Positions 1 through 13,360 of a stretch of 64,000 nt of DNA are shown piece by piece. Under the pieces are notes generated by a model. It made no database searches, had not been told where the DNA came from, and was given only the letters and a program-made list of their open reading frames with translations. The translations under genes were made by a program, and so were the position numbers. Position 1 is the first letter of the stretch, and the number at the start of each line of letters is the position of its first letter. Source of the stretch: Strongylocentrotus droebachiensis (lineage: Eukaryota; Echinodermata; Echinoidea; Camarodonta; Strongylocentrotidae); assembly GCA_035222895.1 (NCBI GenBank), contig JAVYIG010000879.1, positions 248,001 to 312,000 on the forward strand, given 5' to 3'.

Positions 1-3000
1 ATAACAGGACATTCGAAAGATAATTGTTAAAGATTAACATTAATGGAAATCATTCATAATTTTTTGAATTAATCACTTCATATCTCATGAAGATATGCTT
101 TTCACACACACATCAGTAATTCAAAGATGAGTTCCCCCTATTTTGTCATTGTTGAGGCGTTGTGGTCAATTGGTCTAATTATTTGACTGCATGACAATGC
201 TGTGGTCGTTGGTAATTGAAGGCATGGTACGGCATTTTTGACGTTTTCTCTTTTTTCGCCATTCGTGGGGATCGGTGCATGTCTCCCCTAAAAGCTACAC
301 CAAACATCAATACGTCATAATCCCATATACCTATCATTTCTTTCATTATTATGATCTTTTTAACATCAGATTGAATGACTACAATGATGAAGATTATTGC
401 GCATGACTGACTTTGGAAAATTAACATGAACAGTGGAGTAGCTACAGGGGCACATGGGCACAAGGGATCAGGGGTAAATGCCCTACCCCCGCTCAAAGAG
501 ATAGAGAAAAAAAAGGAGTAACGTCAAGGAGAAGGGGAAAGCAACGCAATTTTTTTTTCTCGATCCTCTGTTATACCATTTCCCGATTCAATGGCCGCTA
601 TTCTTTCGCATTTCATTTACTAATGAAAACCGACGCACCTCCCCCCTCGCCGAGACATTACTGTCCCCCCCCCCTCAATTGCTTGACCCACGCTAAGCCA
701 CTGATTATGATTATCAAATTGGTACTAATTTATTTGATGCAATATATAGTCTGGATAAAGCACCCAATTTATTACGATAATCACCAATTGCAACGATATG
801 GTCTGGAGTTACGCATGAGAGGTCTTGCTAATTGATATAAGTGGTCTGACAATTAGAATTATCAAGCACGATAATTATTTGTTTGCCTCATCCTCATTTA
901 TTGTATTTCTCCTATTGTTCACTCCTTCTAAAACACGAAACCGGCACTGTAAGAAAGAAATGAAATTGTTTTTCATTATAATCATATAAACCTGATTGAA
1001 GTATAATTGTTTTTGTTGTTGTTGTTGTTTTTGTTGAATACAATATCATTCTCTACTCGCTGACTCAAAATGTAATTCTGATATATTATATTGCGCCTTC
1101 TCATGCTTATTTCATTTCTAATGCGCATTTCTCTTTCCTCATCTTCTTCTAAACCCCACATGCAGCTCATCATTTTGTTTAATTTTCTGTACCCCGATCT
1201 CTCACTTCTATTTGGCATTGTCTACTCTTTGTATTATGACTGTGTCCGTCTATCTTTGTCATGTAAAATACTATCTAGTCTCGTTCTCGTCTCCGTTGGC
1301 ATCCCCCTCTTTCCCCCCTTTTTTGTAGTTCCTTTTGTAGGTACGGACTTGTTGATTTAATTAATCATTATGCCTATGGATCATTTGAGGTGTCCACATT
1401 TGTACAAGCATTGCTTTTAAGTTTCCAATATGCATTTTTACATTTGTTGTAAATGTTTATAATAGATTTGTAATGTTTTGTTGGTAACATTAATAAATTG
1501 AAATTGAAACAGAAATTGATAGGGTATGGTAAGCGTATGCATTCAGATAAAAGAATAGAATACATTGTGGACAAGAGTGATAGGCATTTTGTTAATTTGA
1601 CGCATTTTTATAGTTGATTTCATAGGCTATCACATTTTTTGTAGGGGGGGGGGGCATGAGACACAATAAATTCATAGTGTGCAATATTATATAGACAGTC
1701 ATGTAACAAGGAAAACACTAATGTTGCAACGCTATTTCCCTTTCATCCAAAAATATGATAAAGATATTATGTCGAATACGGTAAACGCTCTTGAAAAACA
1801 AGGCGAAAATACACAACTTCTGTGAAAACATTCCAAATTGTTTCTGTGTAGCATTATTCAAAGACAGTCATGCACTATTTACCTAAAGTCTAAAAAACTG
1901 ATTTCTTTGCGTTTTGTCATCATTTGACACGGGTCTTCATTAGCTGACGGAAAGGACTGCGTCGGCTATTTACGCTGCCTTTAACCTACCATGTGAATAT
2001 GGAATATTACAAAAAGTGAGTACAAAATGAACAGTGCAAAGTAACTGGCGCATAGACCTTCATAAGCTTGATTATTTTTTGTTTATTAACGCAGTCAAAA
2101 TGACGCTTCGAGTGCAATGGGAAAGATATACATCAGATATGTTAAAAAAAAACGTACACGTAATTATCTTGTCTGTATTTGCGGCGCATGCAATAATAGC
2201 CTTTAAAGGCTTGATTAACGTAAGAATTAACTTACACGATGTGCAACGGCAAAAGAGACATCTGATGAAATAAAAACATACATTATACTTACCGTTCACT
2301 AGAACGCCATCGCTGGGTGAATTTGGTGGGGAAGGTCCAAAATGGGGAATTCATGAATTCAATTCAAGTGGTTGCATTTACTATAAATTATCCCTAGCGT
2401 TTAAAAAAATATTTCGACATCCAATGTGGAGGGTTGGCGGTAGTCGATGAACTACAATGATTGTGAGTATTGGCATCGGCTATACCGAGCCCACTTCGTA
2501 ATTTTGAGTCATTCTGCCACGACCGTCTGTTATCATTATTACGATAAATTACATGCGGCGCTTCGACATTTGACTCTTTGTTTTGGAAACCGATTCCCTC
2601 TATACAGCTATTATAATTAGTATTAAATTCATGTTAATTATCAGCGTCGTGTCCCTGATTACATTGTGTTGCCTTCATTAAATCTCTGGCTACCTCAAGC
2701 TATAAATTATCATAAATGTTGTATAAGCAGACAGCAGTGATTGCTGACGTTATGGTTAGAATACCTAAATTTAGGGTATTGAAAGAAACATGGTATTTAA
2801 AAAAATGCCTTGTTTTCTCAATAATCTGGTTCAGAAGCAGAGAAAAGCCCTTTCAGACAAAAGGTTTAAATTACTTCGCAACTTTGACATTCCTGTTTAG
2901 ACGTATAACCTCTATTACTCCTACTATGCGTGTTTCATGCGAGCGTCATCGATTTGTGACGTAGAACTGCGTCAGCAACTAGAGCGATCTTTGACGCTTT

Positions 3001-3960
3001 ACACGAGAGCAAAATCGTATTTTTTTTGAATGAAAGTTAATGAAACAGCGCAAGCATTGTTTTCGATTACTGTGCTATTAACCAATACTTATAAATACAT
3101 GCTTATGGCTTCATGTGAATAGTCAATCCAATTGTATTCACTACTGGATTTGTAAAGGTGCGATGATTATTATTGTACGCTATTCTTGCGCCAAGCCATT
3201 GCGTGCTGCGTCAAGGAGAATGTCCCAGAAAAGCGCTGTGGAAATGACACATCGTGTCCAATGATCGTCGCACACGTTGCATCATTTCGACTGCGATAAT
3301 ACCAACACCAATCCAACCCATACAGAAAGTTAGCTCATGCGTCAATAGCCAAAATCAATGTTTCTACTGTCGGTTCATTTTGCATTCACATTAAATGTGA
3401 TATCAATCTCAAACGGTGCGTAGACCACAGTCGCCAACGCATTCCTGATGCATCATGTGCAACAGGAATAATATGCGCAATGCTACGCTATATACTATAT
3501 CAGTGGTTGGAACTTCCTGAGGCTACTAACAATGCAATTTGATATCCAATACATTTAGCACTATAAATAAATGCAGGTTTACAAAAATAGACTCGAATAC
3601 AAATCCTTTCACTCCAAGTACATCAAATCACATGAATTTCTCACAGTTGGATATCCATCTACGTATTACATGTGACTCGAAGAATTGAAATTGCTTTTTT
3701 TATTATCTATTCATGGCACTGCCGGTTGGCGGATCATAAACGTCAAAGAGCAAATATCTTGTAAATTTATGCGATTGGGAGATATTTATGAAAGGCAAAT
3801 GCGTGGGAAAATGCATCTGTTTATTATTTTATGACCACGTCTAAGCTAAGAATGACATTTCACTTTGTTTGGAACAAAATTTGTGAAGAAATAATGATGA
3901 AATTGTCCTCTGTAGTTTTTCTGCTTTAAATGTACCATTGGTTTTAACGCGACCTCCACT
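1..3960. other. No supported gene
   Basis: AT-rich DNA with short poly-C/G runs (about 666, 1645). Short open frames have no recognisable domains. Apart from the blocks shared with 38 kb, nothing is identified. Confidence 0.6.
2025..3000. repeat. Blocks shared with 38.1-38.4 kb
   Basis: Three blocks recur in the same order at 38106, 38165 and 38350: GAACAGTGCAA with ACTGGCGCATA and ACCTTCATAA (2029-2066), TATTGGCATC..C (2467), and ACTGCGTCAGC(A/G)ACT with TTTGACGC-like (2967-2996). The first region is longer, with insertions between the blocks. The family is unknown. Confidence 0.5.
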
Positions 3961-3966
3961 AAATAC

Positions 3967-4141
3967 CAGTCAAACCTGTCTTAGCGGCCACCTCTCTACA
4001 AAGACCGCTGATTAAAGTGGTCACCTACATGTATATTGTGGTTTCCCGGTAAGAAGAAATGTATGCTGTATGACCTGTTGAGAAAGGACATCTGTCTACA
4101 GTGGCCAATTTTCCCTTGGGTGGCCTTTATAGATTTGACTG
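3967..4141. mobile_element. Mariner-like MITE
   Basis: It begins CAGTCAAACCTGTCTTAGCG and ends with GTGGCCTTTATAGATTTGAC then TG, so the ends are inverted versions of each other. TA lies outside the right end and one base outside the left. GCGGCCACC near the left end mirrors GGGTGGCC on the right. It is about 175 bp and non-coding. Confidence 0.65.
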
Positions 4142-5109
4142 TATTATTTGATATCAATTAATAGATAGGCCTAGGCATTATTGTATCATCTTCTACTACA
4201 CAGGCACCTCCACAAACTTGTTCCTGGCTTTATTGCTATAAAACTGTAGCGAAAGGGTTAAGAATGCAAATGAATGGTAGATTAAGTTTGAGGTTAGGAT
4301 TATGGCTACGTACTACAGTCTTGTGTCCAGGGTTGAAGTTAAGAATTCGGTTAGTGTAGGAAATTACCGAGGAAAATGTTGTCGCTGGAGCATGGGTGTT
4401 GTACAAACTGTATACACGTTTAAATCTTAATCTACATCTACAATGTAGGTAAGTATTTGCCGATACGTGCCAAGAAAGCATTATGCAGAAATACTGTTTC
4501 AGTCTAAAGTCCAGTGCAAATAGAAATTTGCTATAATGAAAAAAAAAAGGAAACCACATCGATATTTCTCTTTGAAGTGGATATACTCAGATTTCGAGGT
4601 AAAATTCGAAGCTTGATGAGGATTAATGCACACGCATAATAATTATGACCTTGAGAGTATCGTTTTGTTTGTCACGATCCAGTGTGAGTGGTGACAATGT
4701 GCATACTCTTCGGCGTATCCAGGGGGAGAGGGGACAAGTACCCCTGTGAAATTGCTAATGGTAAGCGGCTATGTTACGATGCGTATCAATTTTTTTTAAA
4801 ATGTATTTCTTGCTGGGACTGTCGCGGCTCTTCCTTTGATGATGATGATGGTGATGATGATTACTTGCGTAGCGTGTGTCCAGTCAATGAGGGTGGGTGT
4901 GTGTGTGGGGTGAGGGGGGGCCTAGTCTCACAGGTGGAGAACATGTAAAAGAGCGGGAGATGTTGTACGCCCTTGTCATCTTCTGATCAAACACTCATTC
5001 TGCTCTCTTTGATTTTTTTACAAGCAGATCTAAAGGGAACAGCGTATAGGTCACATGTCATGCATGCTCACTCATGCGGAACTTGTCGCGTTAACGGAGG
5101 ACATTCATT

Positions 5110-5640
5110 AGGGACTTTTAGATTTGCACGTCAACAGCTTTGACTGCAACGTTTGACGTCATTTACAGGCACTGCGCATGCGTTACGTCGTCTCAGTCGG
5201 CGATCGAGAATGCGTCAACCTTGATTTTCCTAAATCTAGTACATACATACATACATATTGATATTTATATAGCGCCTTTACATGCTCAAGGTACTAGTAT
5301 GCCGCGTGTGCATAAAATAAACAGTTCCTCAGGTAGACAAAGGAACATCCCTTCCCTGCTATTATGTAAAAATGTGTAGAACAGGTGTCACATGCATATT
5401 CACCTGTTCTACACATTTTTGCATAGTAGCAGTGAAGGGATGTTCTTTTGTTGAGGGTAGAATGAGGAACTGTATATTTTGTCCTCTTTCTTTGTCCGTG
5501 ATGTTCTCCTGCATGCATGTATATCGTCGAGTGCAATCTAAAAGATTTCTAATTGTAGTCAACATGGGCAGTTAAGTACGTTAACACGCATGATCAGTCG
5601 GCGTTCGTCGTGTTCTCGTCCACTCAATCTAAAAGTCCCT
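5110..5640. mobile_element. Foldback element with nested inner inverted repeat
   Basis: The outer ends are perfect inverted copies (AGGGACTTTTAGATT at 5110-5124, AATCTAAAAGTCCCT at 5626-5640). They can be read as TA-flanked (GGGAC... between TA and TA) or with ATT on both sides. Inside, 5338-5387 and 5401-5449 pair as long arms (AGGAACATCCCTTC...ATGTGTAGAACAGGTG). Between the left outer end and the inner arm, ATTTATATAGCGCC looks like a reversed SINE tail. The whole 531-bp segment can fold on itself. Confidence 0.75.
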
Positions 5641-5761
5641 ATTCTGCAAAAACGACTGTTCCCCTGACTGTTGACGTTTTTCATTTAAATTTATTCAGTA
5701 ATTGAACAATAACAATAATACTACTTACTATATAGGCACATACAATCCAACGACTAATAGA

Positions 5762-5818
5762 AAGAAGTCTGATGACAAATAAAGGTTTAATAAACCTTTA
5801 TTTGTCATCAGACTTCTT
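5762..5818. repeat. Perfect 28-bp-arm palindrome
   Basis: Arm 5762-5789 (AAGAAGTCTGATGACAAATA...) is followed after one base by its exact reverse complement at 5791-5818. It abuts and slightly overlaps the next palindrome. No coding or terminator role can be assigned in a eukaryote. Confidence 0.92.
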
Positions 5819-5944
5819 ACAGATTGCTTTTGACAACGACCACAATTATTAATATTTCATACACCTTTCGGACAAAACATATGTTTTGTCCGAAAGGTGT
5901 ATGAAATATTAATAATTGTGGTCGTTGTCAAAAGCAATCTGTAA
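5817..5944. repeat. Perfect 64-bp-arm palindrome with no spacer
   Basis: The 64 bp left of the centre (5880/5881, ACAAAACAT|ATGTTTTGT) are exactly complementary in reverse to the 64 bp on the right. I found no mismatch. Spacer-free arms of this length are unstable in cells, so a recent inverted duplication or an assembly/library artefact should be considered. Confidence 0.92.
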
Positions 5945-6550
5945 TCAGGGGAATACAATGTTCAACTTCCACTACAGCATTACCGTCACTACACACAATT
6001 TTGATTACTTGTTTATAATTCAATGTTCTTTTCGGCAAAGAAAAGAACAGGGGTTAAATTAACGAGATTAACGCGGATCCCAAGAACAGGCAAAAAGATC
6101 AATCAAACAAGCTCTTTCCAAATGTTTTTATTACTGCACTGCAAACCGAGAACAAAAAAAACACAATTACTTTGCATGAAGATACTTGATATCATGTCCA
6201 ATACAGTGATACAGCTTACCTTGTATATGCTTTAAGATCTCAATATAAAGCTGTTTAAAATTTCTGAGGGGACATGCAGAAAACTGAGCACAATTTATAT
6301 ATCGTTCCAGCTTCATACGGTGCGTCTTGCATACTAAAATGTAAAATTCTATAGTTTGTTCAAGAAATAGTTTCCTCGTTGGTCATGTAACACAAAGGTT
6401 TGCGATCAACTGCAAATTTGAAATAACGATTCCGATTGGTTAATACTCAGCCTTGTGAACAGTATGTACATGCAACGATGATCTTGATTGGCCATTTCCA
6501 TTTTACAATTTGCAATTTTGCAGCCTCTCAAAAGATTTGATATTTATGTT

Positions 6551-7045
6551 GTTGATACGGTATGAAAGGAGAGGTAATGGATGATTGCTTTTTTAAAGAA
6601 TGACTTGGCTGCACTAAAAAATTGTTTATTCATTTATTTATGATTATAATTTTTTTCATCTCATTTTTAAAATCTAATATTGGCAGTAACCAGGTTCTAT
6701 TTGGTTTTTGTGGTTGTCGACATGTTGCTGTCGATGGTTATATGTTTTTCTTTTCTTTTTACTAGATTGTAGGAATATGAAAATAAAGAGATGATGGATA
6801 ATTATCATCAATAAGTGACCAGGCTGCATCAAAAAGGTATTTATTTATTAACATCATTTTTATATCTCTTTATACGAAACCAATTTTACTTTTTGTGCTT
6901 GTCATTGTTCGTTGTTGTCGATGTTTATGTTTTTTTAATTTTCTTTTTACTAGTAAAAAGTTGATGGATGACCTGTCTGCGTCATAAAAGTTATTTATTT
7001 GCTTGTATAATTATAATTTGTTTAAATATCTTTTTGGTCCAACTA
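6551..7045. repeat. Diverged tandem repeat, about 200-bp unit, about 2.5 copies
   Basis: Each unit has, in order, GATGGAT(A/G)A, TGAC..G(G/T)CTGC(A/G), AAA..TTATTTATT, a T-rich part with TGT(T/C)GTCGATG, and TTTTCTTTTTACTAG. Units begin near 6558, 6793 and 6962; the last is partial. Mutual divergence is considerable. No coding potential. Confidence 0.65.
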
Positions 7046-7278
7046 CCAAAGACCGTCAAATATTTATATATACATGGGATGACGCAGTATATAGCATCTG
7101 GATTTATTATGTAAGTATTTATAAAGCAAAGGAGTGACTAAAGGATTACCCTGCATTTCCTTCCCAAAATGTAAAGGCGATCGATGGCTGATGTTAGTTA
7201 AATAAAAGAAAATGAATTACTCTTGAATAGCAGAAAATGGACTCTGACGCATCATAATAACCCAACCCATACTCCACC

Positions 7279-7314
<36 letters not shown>

Positions 7315-9819
7315 ATTTCTCTCTTTCACGCTCTCTAAGAAAATAAATATCTCTCCCTGTTTCTTTTCCTTTCTCACTACTTGTTTTTCGTCAGAAAACA
7401 ATATTTCTCTCCCTTCCTCTCTCATTCTCTCTATTACACACACGCACACAAACACAAACACACGCTCGCACATCGAGCATATTAAAGCCCCTCCCTGTCC
7501 ATGTTTATTTCCACCACCCCCTCTCTGTCTCTTTCTCTCTCTCCCTCTCTCTGTCTCCTCCAGCCCTCGATCTTTAATAACTAATTTCACAGTTACATTA
7601 AATTTCTCTTTAATGGACGTCTACAATGATGAATATCATGGCGAATTACAGGATTTCACTATACATCACATTGATTAATTTACCAAATAAATAATATCTA
7701 TGCTGTAAGGCTGATAATGGCAATTGTCACAAAATTTGTCATTCCTATTGTAATATGTTATGCCTCAAGATTTATATTTATTTCAAGAACGAACAAACAT
7801 AATAATATAGACCTAATTTTCTTATATTTTGAGAACGAAATGAGTGAGTGAATGATATGTGTACGGTCTAGATTTCACATACTTATAGGCGTTACAGTAT
7901 GATGCCCATTCTCCTAAATAATTAGTCAATACAATAGTTTAGTTATGAGGAGATCAATAATACAGTTTGAGTGTCAACCTCAAAACCATGCTCACTTTAT
8001 ACGTTCTCTATTCTCCTGTATAATCATCATTGTTAATTAATGCATTGGTTTCGCTCTGCTAATAAAAACATAGTTTGAGTTTTTTGCTCTAAACTATGCT
8101 TCAACTCATCGAAACTACTGCTCTGATAGACGGCATGGTAAAAAAATATACTTTACTTTGCGCGTTACTCTTCCATCTTTTAAATGCATTAATGACAACG
8201 AAAATTATATTATACAACAGAACAATATGAAGATGGATATTATGTATACATATATTAGCTCACCTTTATTTTCCTGGTATTATTATGTTTCCCTGTACAC
8301 TCGATTTCCGTTTAGTATTCCGTAATAGTCATGAGAATTTTCATCTCCGCGTATTTTCCAACACAAAATGCAGTAAACCTTTGTGCAATCACGGTGTTCT
8401 TGAATCTTAACCAACACATATGAAGACTATGCAGCGCTAAATCTCCGCAAATCTCATAATAACGATTGCTAACACCATCTCTTTATACCCGGCCCGTTAT
8501 CTGGGTTTCGGCTTACAACATCGTACGTAATGGTTCTTTTGACATTGAGATAGGATCAGAACCAGTCTCTCAGTGACACGAACGTGTTGTGAGATTACGT
8601 GAAAGTGTGGTTTATTGTGCAGGGGCGGACCAGGGAATTTTTTTAAAGAGGGGGTGCAAAATGACAACCTTTTTCTTAAAGTGGGCATTCAAGGAAAATC
8701 ACAAATATGTCAACTAATGTATCACTAGAAACTGGTTAGCTAACAGATGGCTATCATACAAGTTTTAGGTCCACTACATATCGGGTAATTATAAAAATAC
8801 AAATAAAAACAACTCCATAGCATCTGGGATATATTGGAGCGATTCGCCAGAAAAATAACAATGTTTTAATGACGTCACATAATGCAACAATACTGACCAA
8901 GCAGACGACATCCCATAAAGAATGAACATAATTGCAAAGCATTTATTTCTCAAATTATAATGAGTTTAGTTTATATTAATGTGATGGCATTTCAAACCAT
9001 TCAAAAGGGGATATGAAACCGATCCTGATAACTAAAATCTTTTGTTTGTAAATACACAGGATAGGGGTTAATTAACAATCAAAGAAACCAGACTTTCAAA
9101 TTGAAAAACCTCCGGAATGATATTAAGGACGACATTTGTTCCCTCTTGAAACGCCGAACATACCGCGGTGTGTGCAGCTGAAAATACAATGGCGTCTTGT
9201 TTTGTTTACAAGCGACAGATTCCTTTATTTTTGTATCGCTGCATTTGTCATCAAAATAAAACCATGCGAGGGGTTTAGAGTGAGGCAATACATTTAGCCT
9301 GACGGTAGTGAAGTAAGAGAAAGAACTCAGAGAAGATGAAAAAAAAAGGCACTGAAATGTGTCAGATGTCATGGGACATCGTCTGCTTGTGCAAACCATG
9401 TCTATCCTGTGATGTCACACATCTCAGCAGCGCTATAATAATCATTACGTCGAATGTTTCCAAGCATTGAATTTTGATAACCTTGTTGAATCAAAGTTTC
9501 ATCTTTGCAATAATGAAATTAAAATTAGTTTTTAAAATCAATGAATATCTACTTTAACAAAATCAACAAGCAAAGAGGATCATCACATTTGGTGTGCGTT
9601 TTCTTCCACAATTATATGACTAGAAAAGAAGAGAAAAAACAAACATCAACAGTATGAAAAAGCCTAGTTACGTAACATCAAAGAGTGTTGAAGGCTGCAA
9701 AAGATTAGAAGTCTAATAAAGATTGTGGTAATAAAGAAACGCACAAACAAAATGTAAAGCAAAAGTAAATAGTTTTTTTTTTATCAAAGCAAGTTAAATA
9801 CAAAACAAAACACAAAAAC
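7046..9819. other. No supported gene; CT/CA repeats near 7.3-7.56 kb
   Basis: CT runs (7285-7330, 7510-7560) and a CA-rich run (7435-7475) create long artefactual frames on both strands. A decayed GGGGCGGACCAGG-type piece lies near 8622. The rest is AT-rich without recognisable content. Confidence 0.6.
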
Positions 9820-10960
9820 CCCAATTCACTACTTGAAACCGTAAATCTTGAAATGAAACTTGTTGAAGAGTGGATTTGTGCCAACAAACTTTCCTTGAAC
9901 TTAAATAAAACTCAATGTATGCTTTTCAGCAACTCTATTTCGGGATTGCCTGGCAATGTTTACATCAATGATACAATTATACACTTAGTTGATTCGTCAA
10001 AATTCCTTGGTTTTATAATTGACAATAAACTTTCTTTGAAAGAACAAAACTTACAATTGAGTAAAACTCTATCAAGGAACATTGGAATAGTCAATAAATT
10101 AAAAATGTCTTTTCCTAAGTATATTTTGAAAAGTTTGTACTCGACGCTTATCTTGCCTTATCTTAACTATGGCATACTTGCATGGGGGAATTCATTTAAT
10201 TACCAGTTGGACAAATTATTGATACTTCAAAAACGCGTCATACGAATAATCTGCCACATTAATAGGTTAAGCCACACTGATAGTTTATTTTTTGAAAATA
10301 AAATATTGAAATTTCATGACCTGTATAATTTCTTTTTAGGCTGTTTTATGTTTAGATTAAATTCTAACGAACTTCCTCATGCCATCACGTCGACATTCCA
10401 AAAGAATCAACAAATTCATAATTATCCAACCCGACAGTCTTCCTTTTTTCACTTACACAAACTGAGAACTTCACTAAAACAAAAAACTTTGATTTATACT
10501 GGTTCTGTGTACTGGAACTCCTTAGACATTTCGCTCAAACAGCTACCAAGTTTAATTACTTTTAAATATCACTTGAAACATAAACTTCTACTCCAGTATG
10601 AAAATGTTTAAGGTCATCATGATAGAGACCATCGGTATTATCAACACTTGTTGGCTGGCTGCACCACACACCCGTTTTTGTTCTTTTGTTTTGTTTTTTG
10701 TTTAAAATATTATGTAAAAAAATGTATTATGTAAAGGGAACCTTAATTACAAGCAAAATGCTTCCAAGGTTTCCTCCTCATTACTGCAGATAATTTTTAG
10801 CATCGTATGTATTATTTTAATGACTTGCCATTACATCGTTTGAATTACTGTTGTATCAATCGAATATTATGTACATGTTTTGTTACCTTGTAAATTCTTT
10901 TCGTATGCAGTTAATGTGGAAATAAAACCTAAATAAATACAAAATAAAAATAATACCGAT
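9820..10960 (+). mobile_element. CR1/L2-like LINE, 5'-truncated, with uninterrupted RT C-terminus
   Basis: The open frame (ATG at 9853, open upstream to about 9820, stop 10609-10611) has WICANKLSLNLNKTQCMLFS, KFLGFIIDNKLS, LYSTLILPYLNYGILAWG, LQKRVIRII, NELPHAITS and YPTRQSS...VYWNSLD. These are the end of the palm, the thumb and the C-terminus of jockey-superfamily reverse transcriptases. The catalytic FADD box is absent because the copy is truncated before it. About 340 bp of 3' UTR follows and ends in an AATAAA-rich tail near 10920-10955. About 250 codons without a stop suggest a comparatively young insertion. Confidence 0.88.
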
Positions 10961-11134
10961 TCAAATGGTGCTTACCAACATCTGAAAAGGAACCATTGGT
11001 GCTACAAGCTTGATAACATCAATAAGCCTCTTTACTATGGTAAGGTGTTATAAAGTGAGAGACATCAGGCTTCTGAATAATCATTAGGCCCACAAAATTG
11101 CAAATACCAATTGTATGTTTTACCCAAAAAGGCA

Positions 11135-11279
11135 AGAATAAGCAAAGAGAGAGGGAGGGGGAGAGCGTGTGCGTGTGTGTGAGTGCGTGTGTGTTCCTGC
11201 GTGCGTGTGCGTGCGTGTGTGAGAAGGGAGACAGAGAAAGCAAAATAGCGAGGGAGAGAGGAAGGTAGAGAGAGGGAGC

Positions 11280-11319
<40 letters not shown>

Positions 11320-11360
11320 GAGAGAGAGAGAGAGTGAAAGTGGGGGGGGGGGGGGGGGGT
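11135..11360. repeat. GA/GT microsatellite ending in poly-G
   Basis: GAGAGG, GTGTGC and GAGA runs followed by a run of about 18 G (from about 11342). The long minus-strand frames over it are repeat artefacts. Confidence 0.9.
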
Positions 11361-12349
11361 CAAGAAGTGAGCATGGCTTGGTAATCTTTTCTTTAAGAAT
11401 GATTTTTTTTTTCGTTCTCGAATCAAAACGATCTATTGCTAATAAAAATGGGCTATTACCCCACCTACGATACAATCGAGGACAGTAGCAGATTGTAGTA
11501 GTATGTATAATTATGTTTGATAATATAGACATAAAAACATTTGATTTTTTTTGTTCTCCAATTGAACTCGATTCGTCACCAAAACTGTACTAGGATTACC
11601 CATTCAAAGCAAAATTGATAGAAAAGGAATAATCTAAGCCACTAATTAATATATCGAAAGTGATCGTTGTGAGAAATCCGAGTACTGCTACACTCCCAAC
11701 GAAAATGGTCATAGAGGAGAAGAGTGGCAGCATTACAATTTTCTTTCAAAAGTTCCAATTCATTGATGTTCAAATACATTTCCATAAAATGAAAGCATTC
11801 TTAACTTCGCATTCGTTAATGAAAGCATTCGTGGTGGTGCCGATTTGGTGTATGAATATTCTTTTTTTTTCTAGTACTTGTAATTAATTTCGAGGGCATG
11901 ATATTGATCTGGCCATAGATTTTCAACATTTTTTGAGAGAAAACAGTGTGCACTGTAAATTCACAAACGCGTACAAAGTTAAAAATGATATATGGGGACA
12001 ATATGGAAAATAAAAAATGAGAAAGAACATATCATTATCATGCACAAGTTAGTTTAAAACGGATAGGCTAAGGAAAAAAACGAAAAAGCTGCTACAATAC
12101 TATTCTAATTCTCAATTGTTTGTTTTCAACGCGTTTACATATGTTTACAATTACACCGCGACATATTTTCCAGCTTTGTTTGGGGAATATAAGAGACCTA
12201 TCTATGAATAATTTAGAGTAGCGTGAAGGTATTGCCTTTAATTGGCATGATGTTCTGATCTGGCGATTAATGGAAGAGATAACACCTGACAAATATAAAA
12301 CAGGGTCATATCTAGAGATTTTTTTTATAGAAGGGGTGAAATCGATTTT

Positions 12350-12424
12350 CAGCTCACGGGGGGGGGGGGGGGGGGGGGGGGCAGTGGATCTAGTCATAGA
12401 TTTATGAGAGATAATGGCAGCATG

Positions 12425-12455
<31 letters not shown>

Positions 12456-12654
12456 GGGGGGGGGGGGTGTCTTACTTTTATTGCAATGTAGTACCAATGA
12501 ACAAAGTGTTTGACTATTGGGAGGGGAAGAAGGTCCTCATGTTTTGGGGAGCATTCCCCTCTTTTCTTTAATTCTTCATTTTCTTCTCCTTTGTCTGCTC
12601 TTCTTCATCATCATCATAATCATCTTGATTTTCATCTTTCTCCCTTCTTTTGTT

Positions 12655-12692
<38 letters not shown>

Positions 12693-12700
12693 TCTCTCAT
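12350..12700. repeat. Poly-G, (GT)n and (CT)n cluster
   Basis: G run near 12358-12381, (GT)n plus G run at 12427-12467, and (CT)n at 12655-12700. The first is preceded by a decayed GGGTCATATCTAGAGATTTT piece of the GGGGCGGATC family. Confidence 0.85.
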
Positions 12701-13360
12701 TTCCCCTATAGGTTGTTCGTCATTCGTTGGCGGCATCCACTAACGCTACGCAACTGCGGACGAATTATATCCCTGAGCTGATATGCATACATAAACTATA
12801 ATATTTTTTAATGGTATTTTTTTCTTCCTCACATCCACAAACTCGGGGGCAGGTCACAGTCGAATTAATAATAAAAGAAGGTTAGTTCAAATATTTTGAG
12901 TCATGAGCGATGAGCAAGCGATGACTAGATATGATCATGTGTTGAGAAGAGTTTTCAGGTAGGAAGTGTTGGCGTGTTGTTGGTAATTAGAGTCGATTTT
13001 AATCAAATTATGCCAACCTTCCCATGCAAGTTTTATAGATTCAGTATGCAAAGCTGCACGCATTGCTTATTCTCGAAAGTTTGACGTAGGCTCATTTTTA
13101 AAGTTATTTGTCTACTGTAAATCCTGTATCATTCTAAGATTGCCCTACTTTGTTTAGCCATTCTGTTTCTGGAGTGCTATTTTATACCGCTTTCCAATGA
13201 ACATGACAATATAATATTTACATATTATGTAAATATCAAATGATTAAATTTGAATAATCCTCTATCACGGCAATATATAAAATGATAATTAAAACAATTG
13301 AAATAAAAATCCTTGAGAGTTCACTTCTTCACTGAATGATGAACACACGGTAGACCTCTT

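Noticed and set aside
5817..5944. Rho-independent-type terminator hairpin
   Set aside because: The context is eukaryotic, arms of 64 bp are far too long, and no T-run or upstream gene fits.
7223..7678. 151-codon open frame
   Set aside because: It runs through CT and CA microsatellites, and the opposite strand is also open for 100 codons. Composition explains it.
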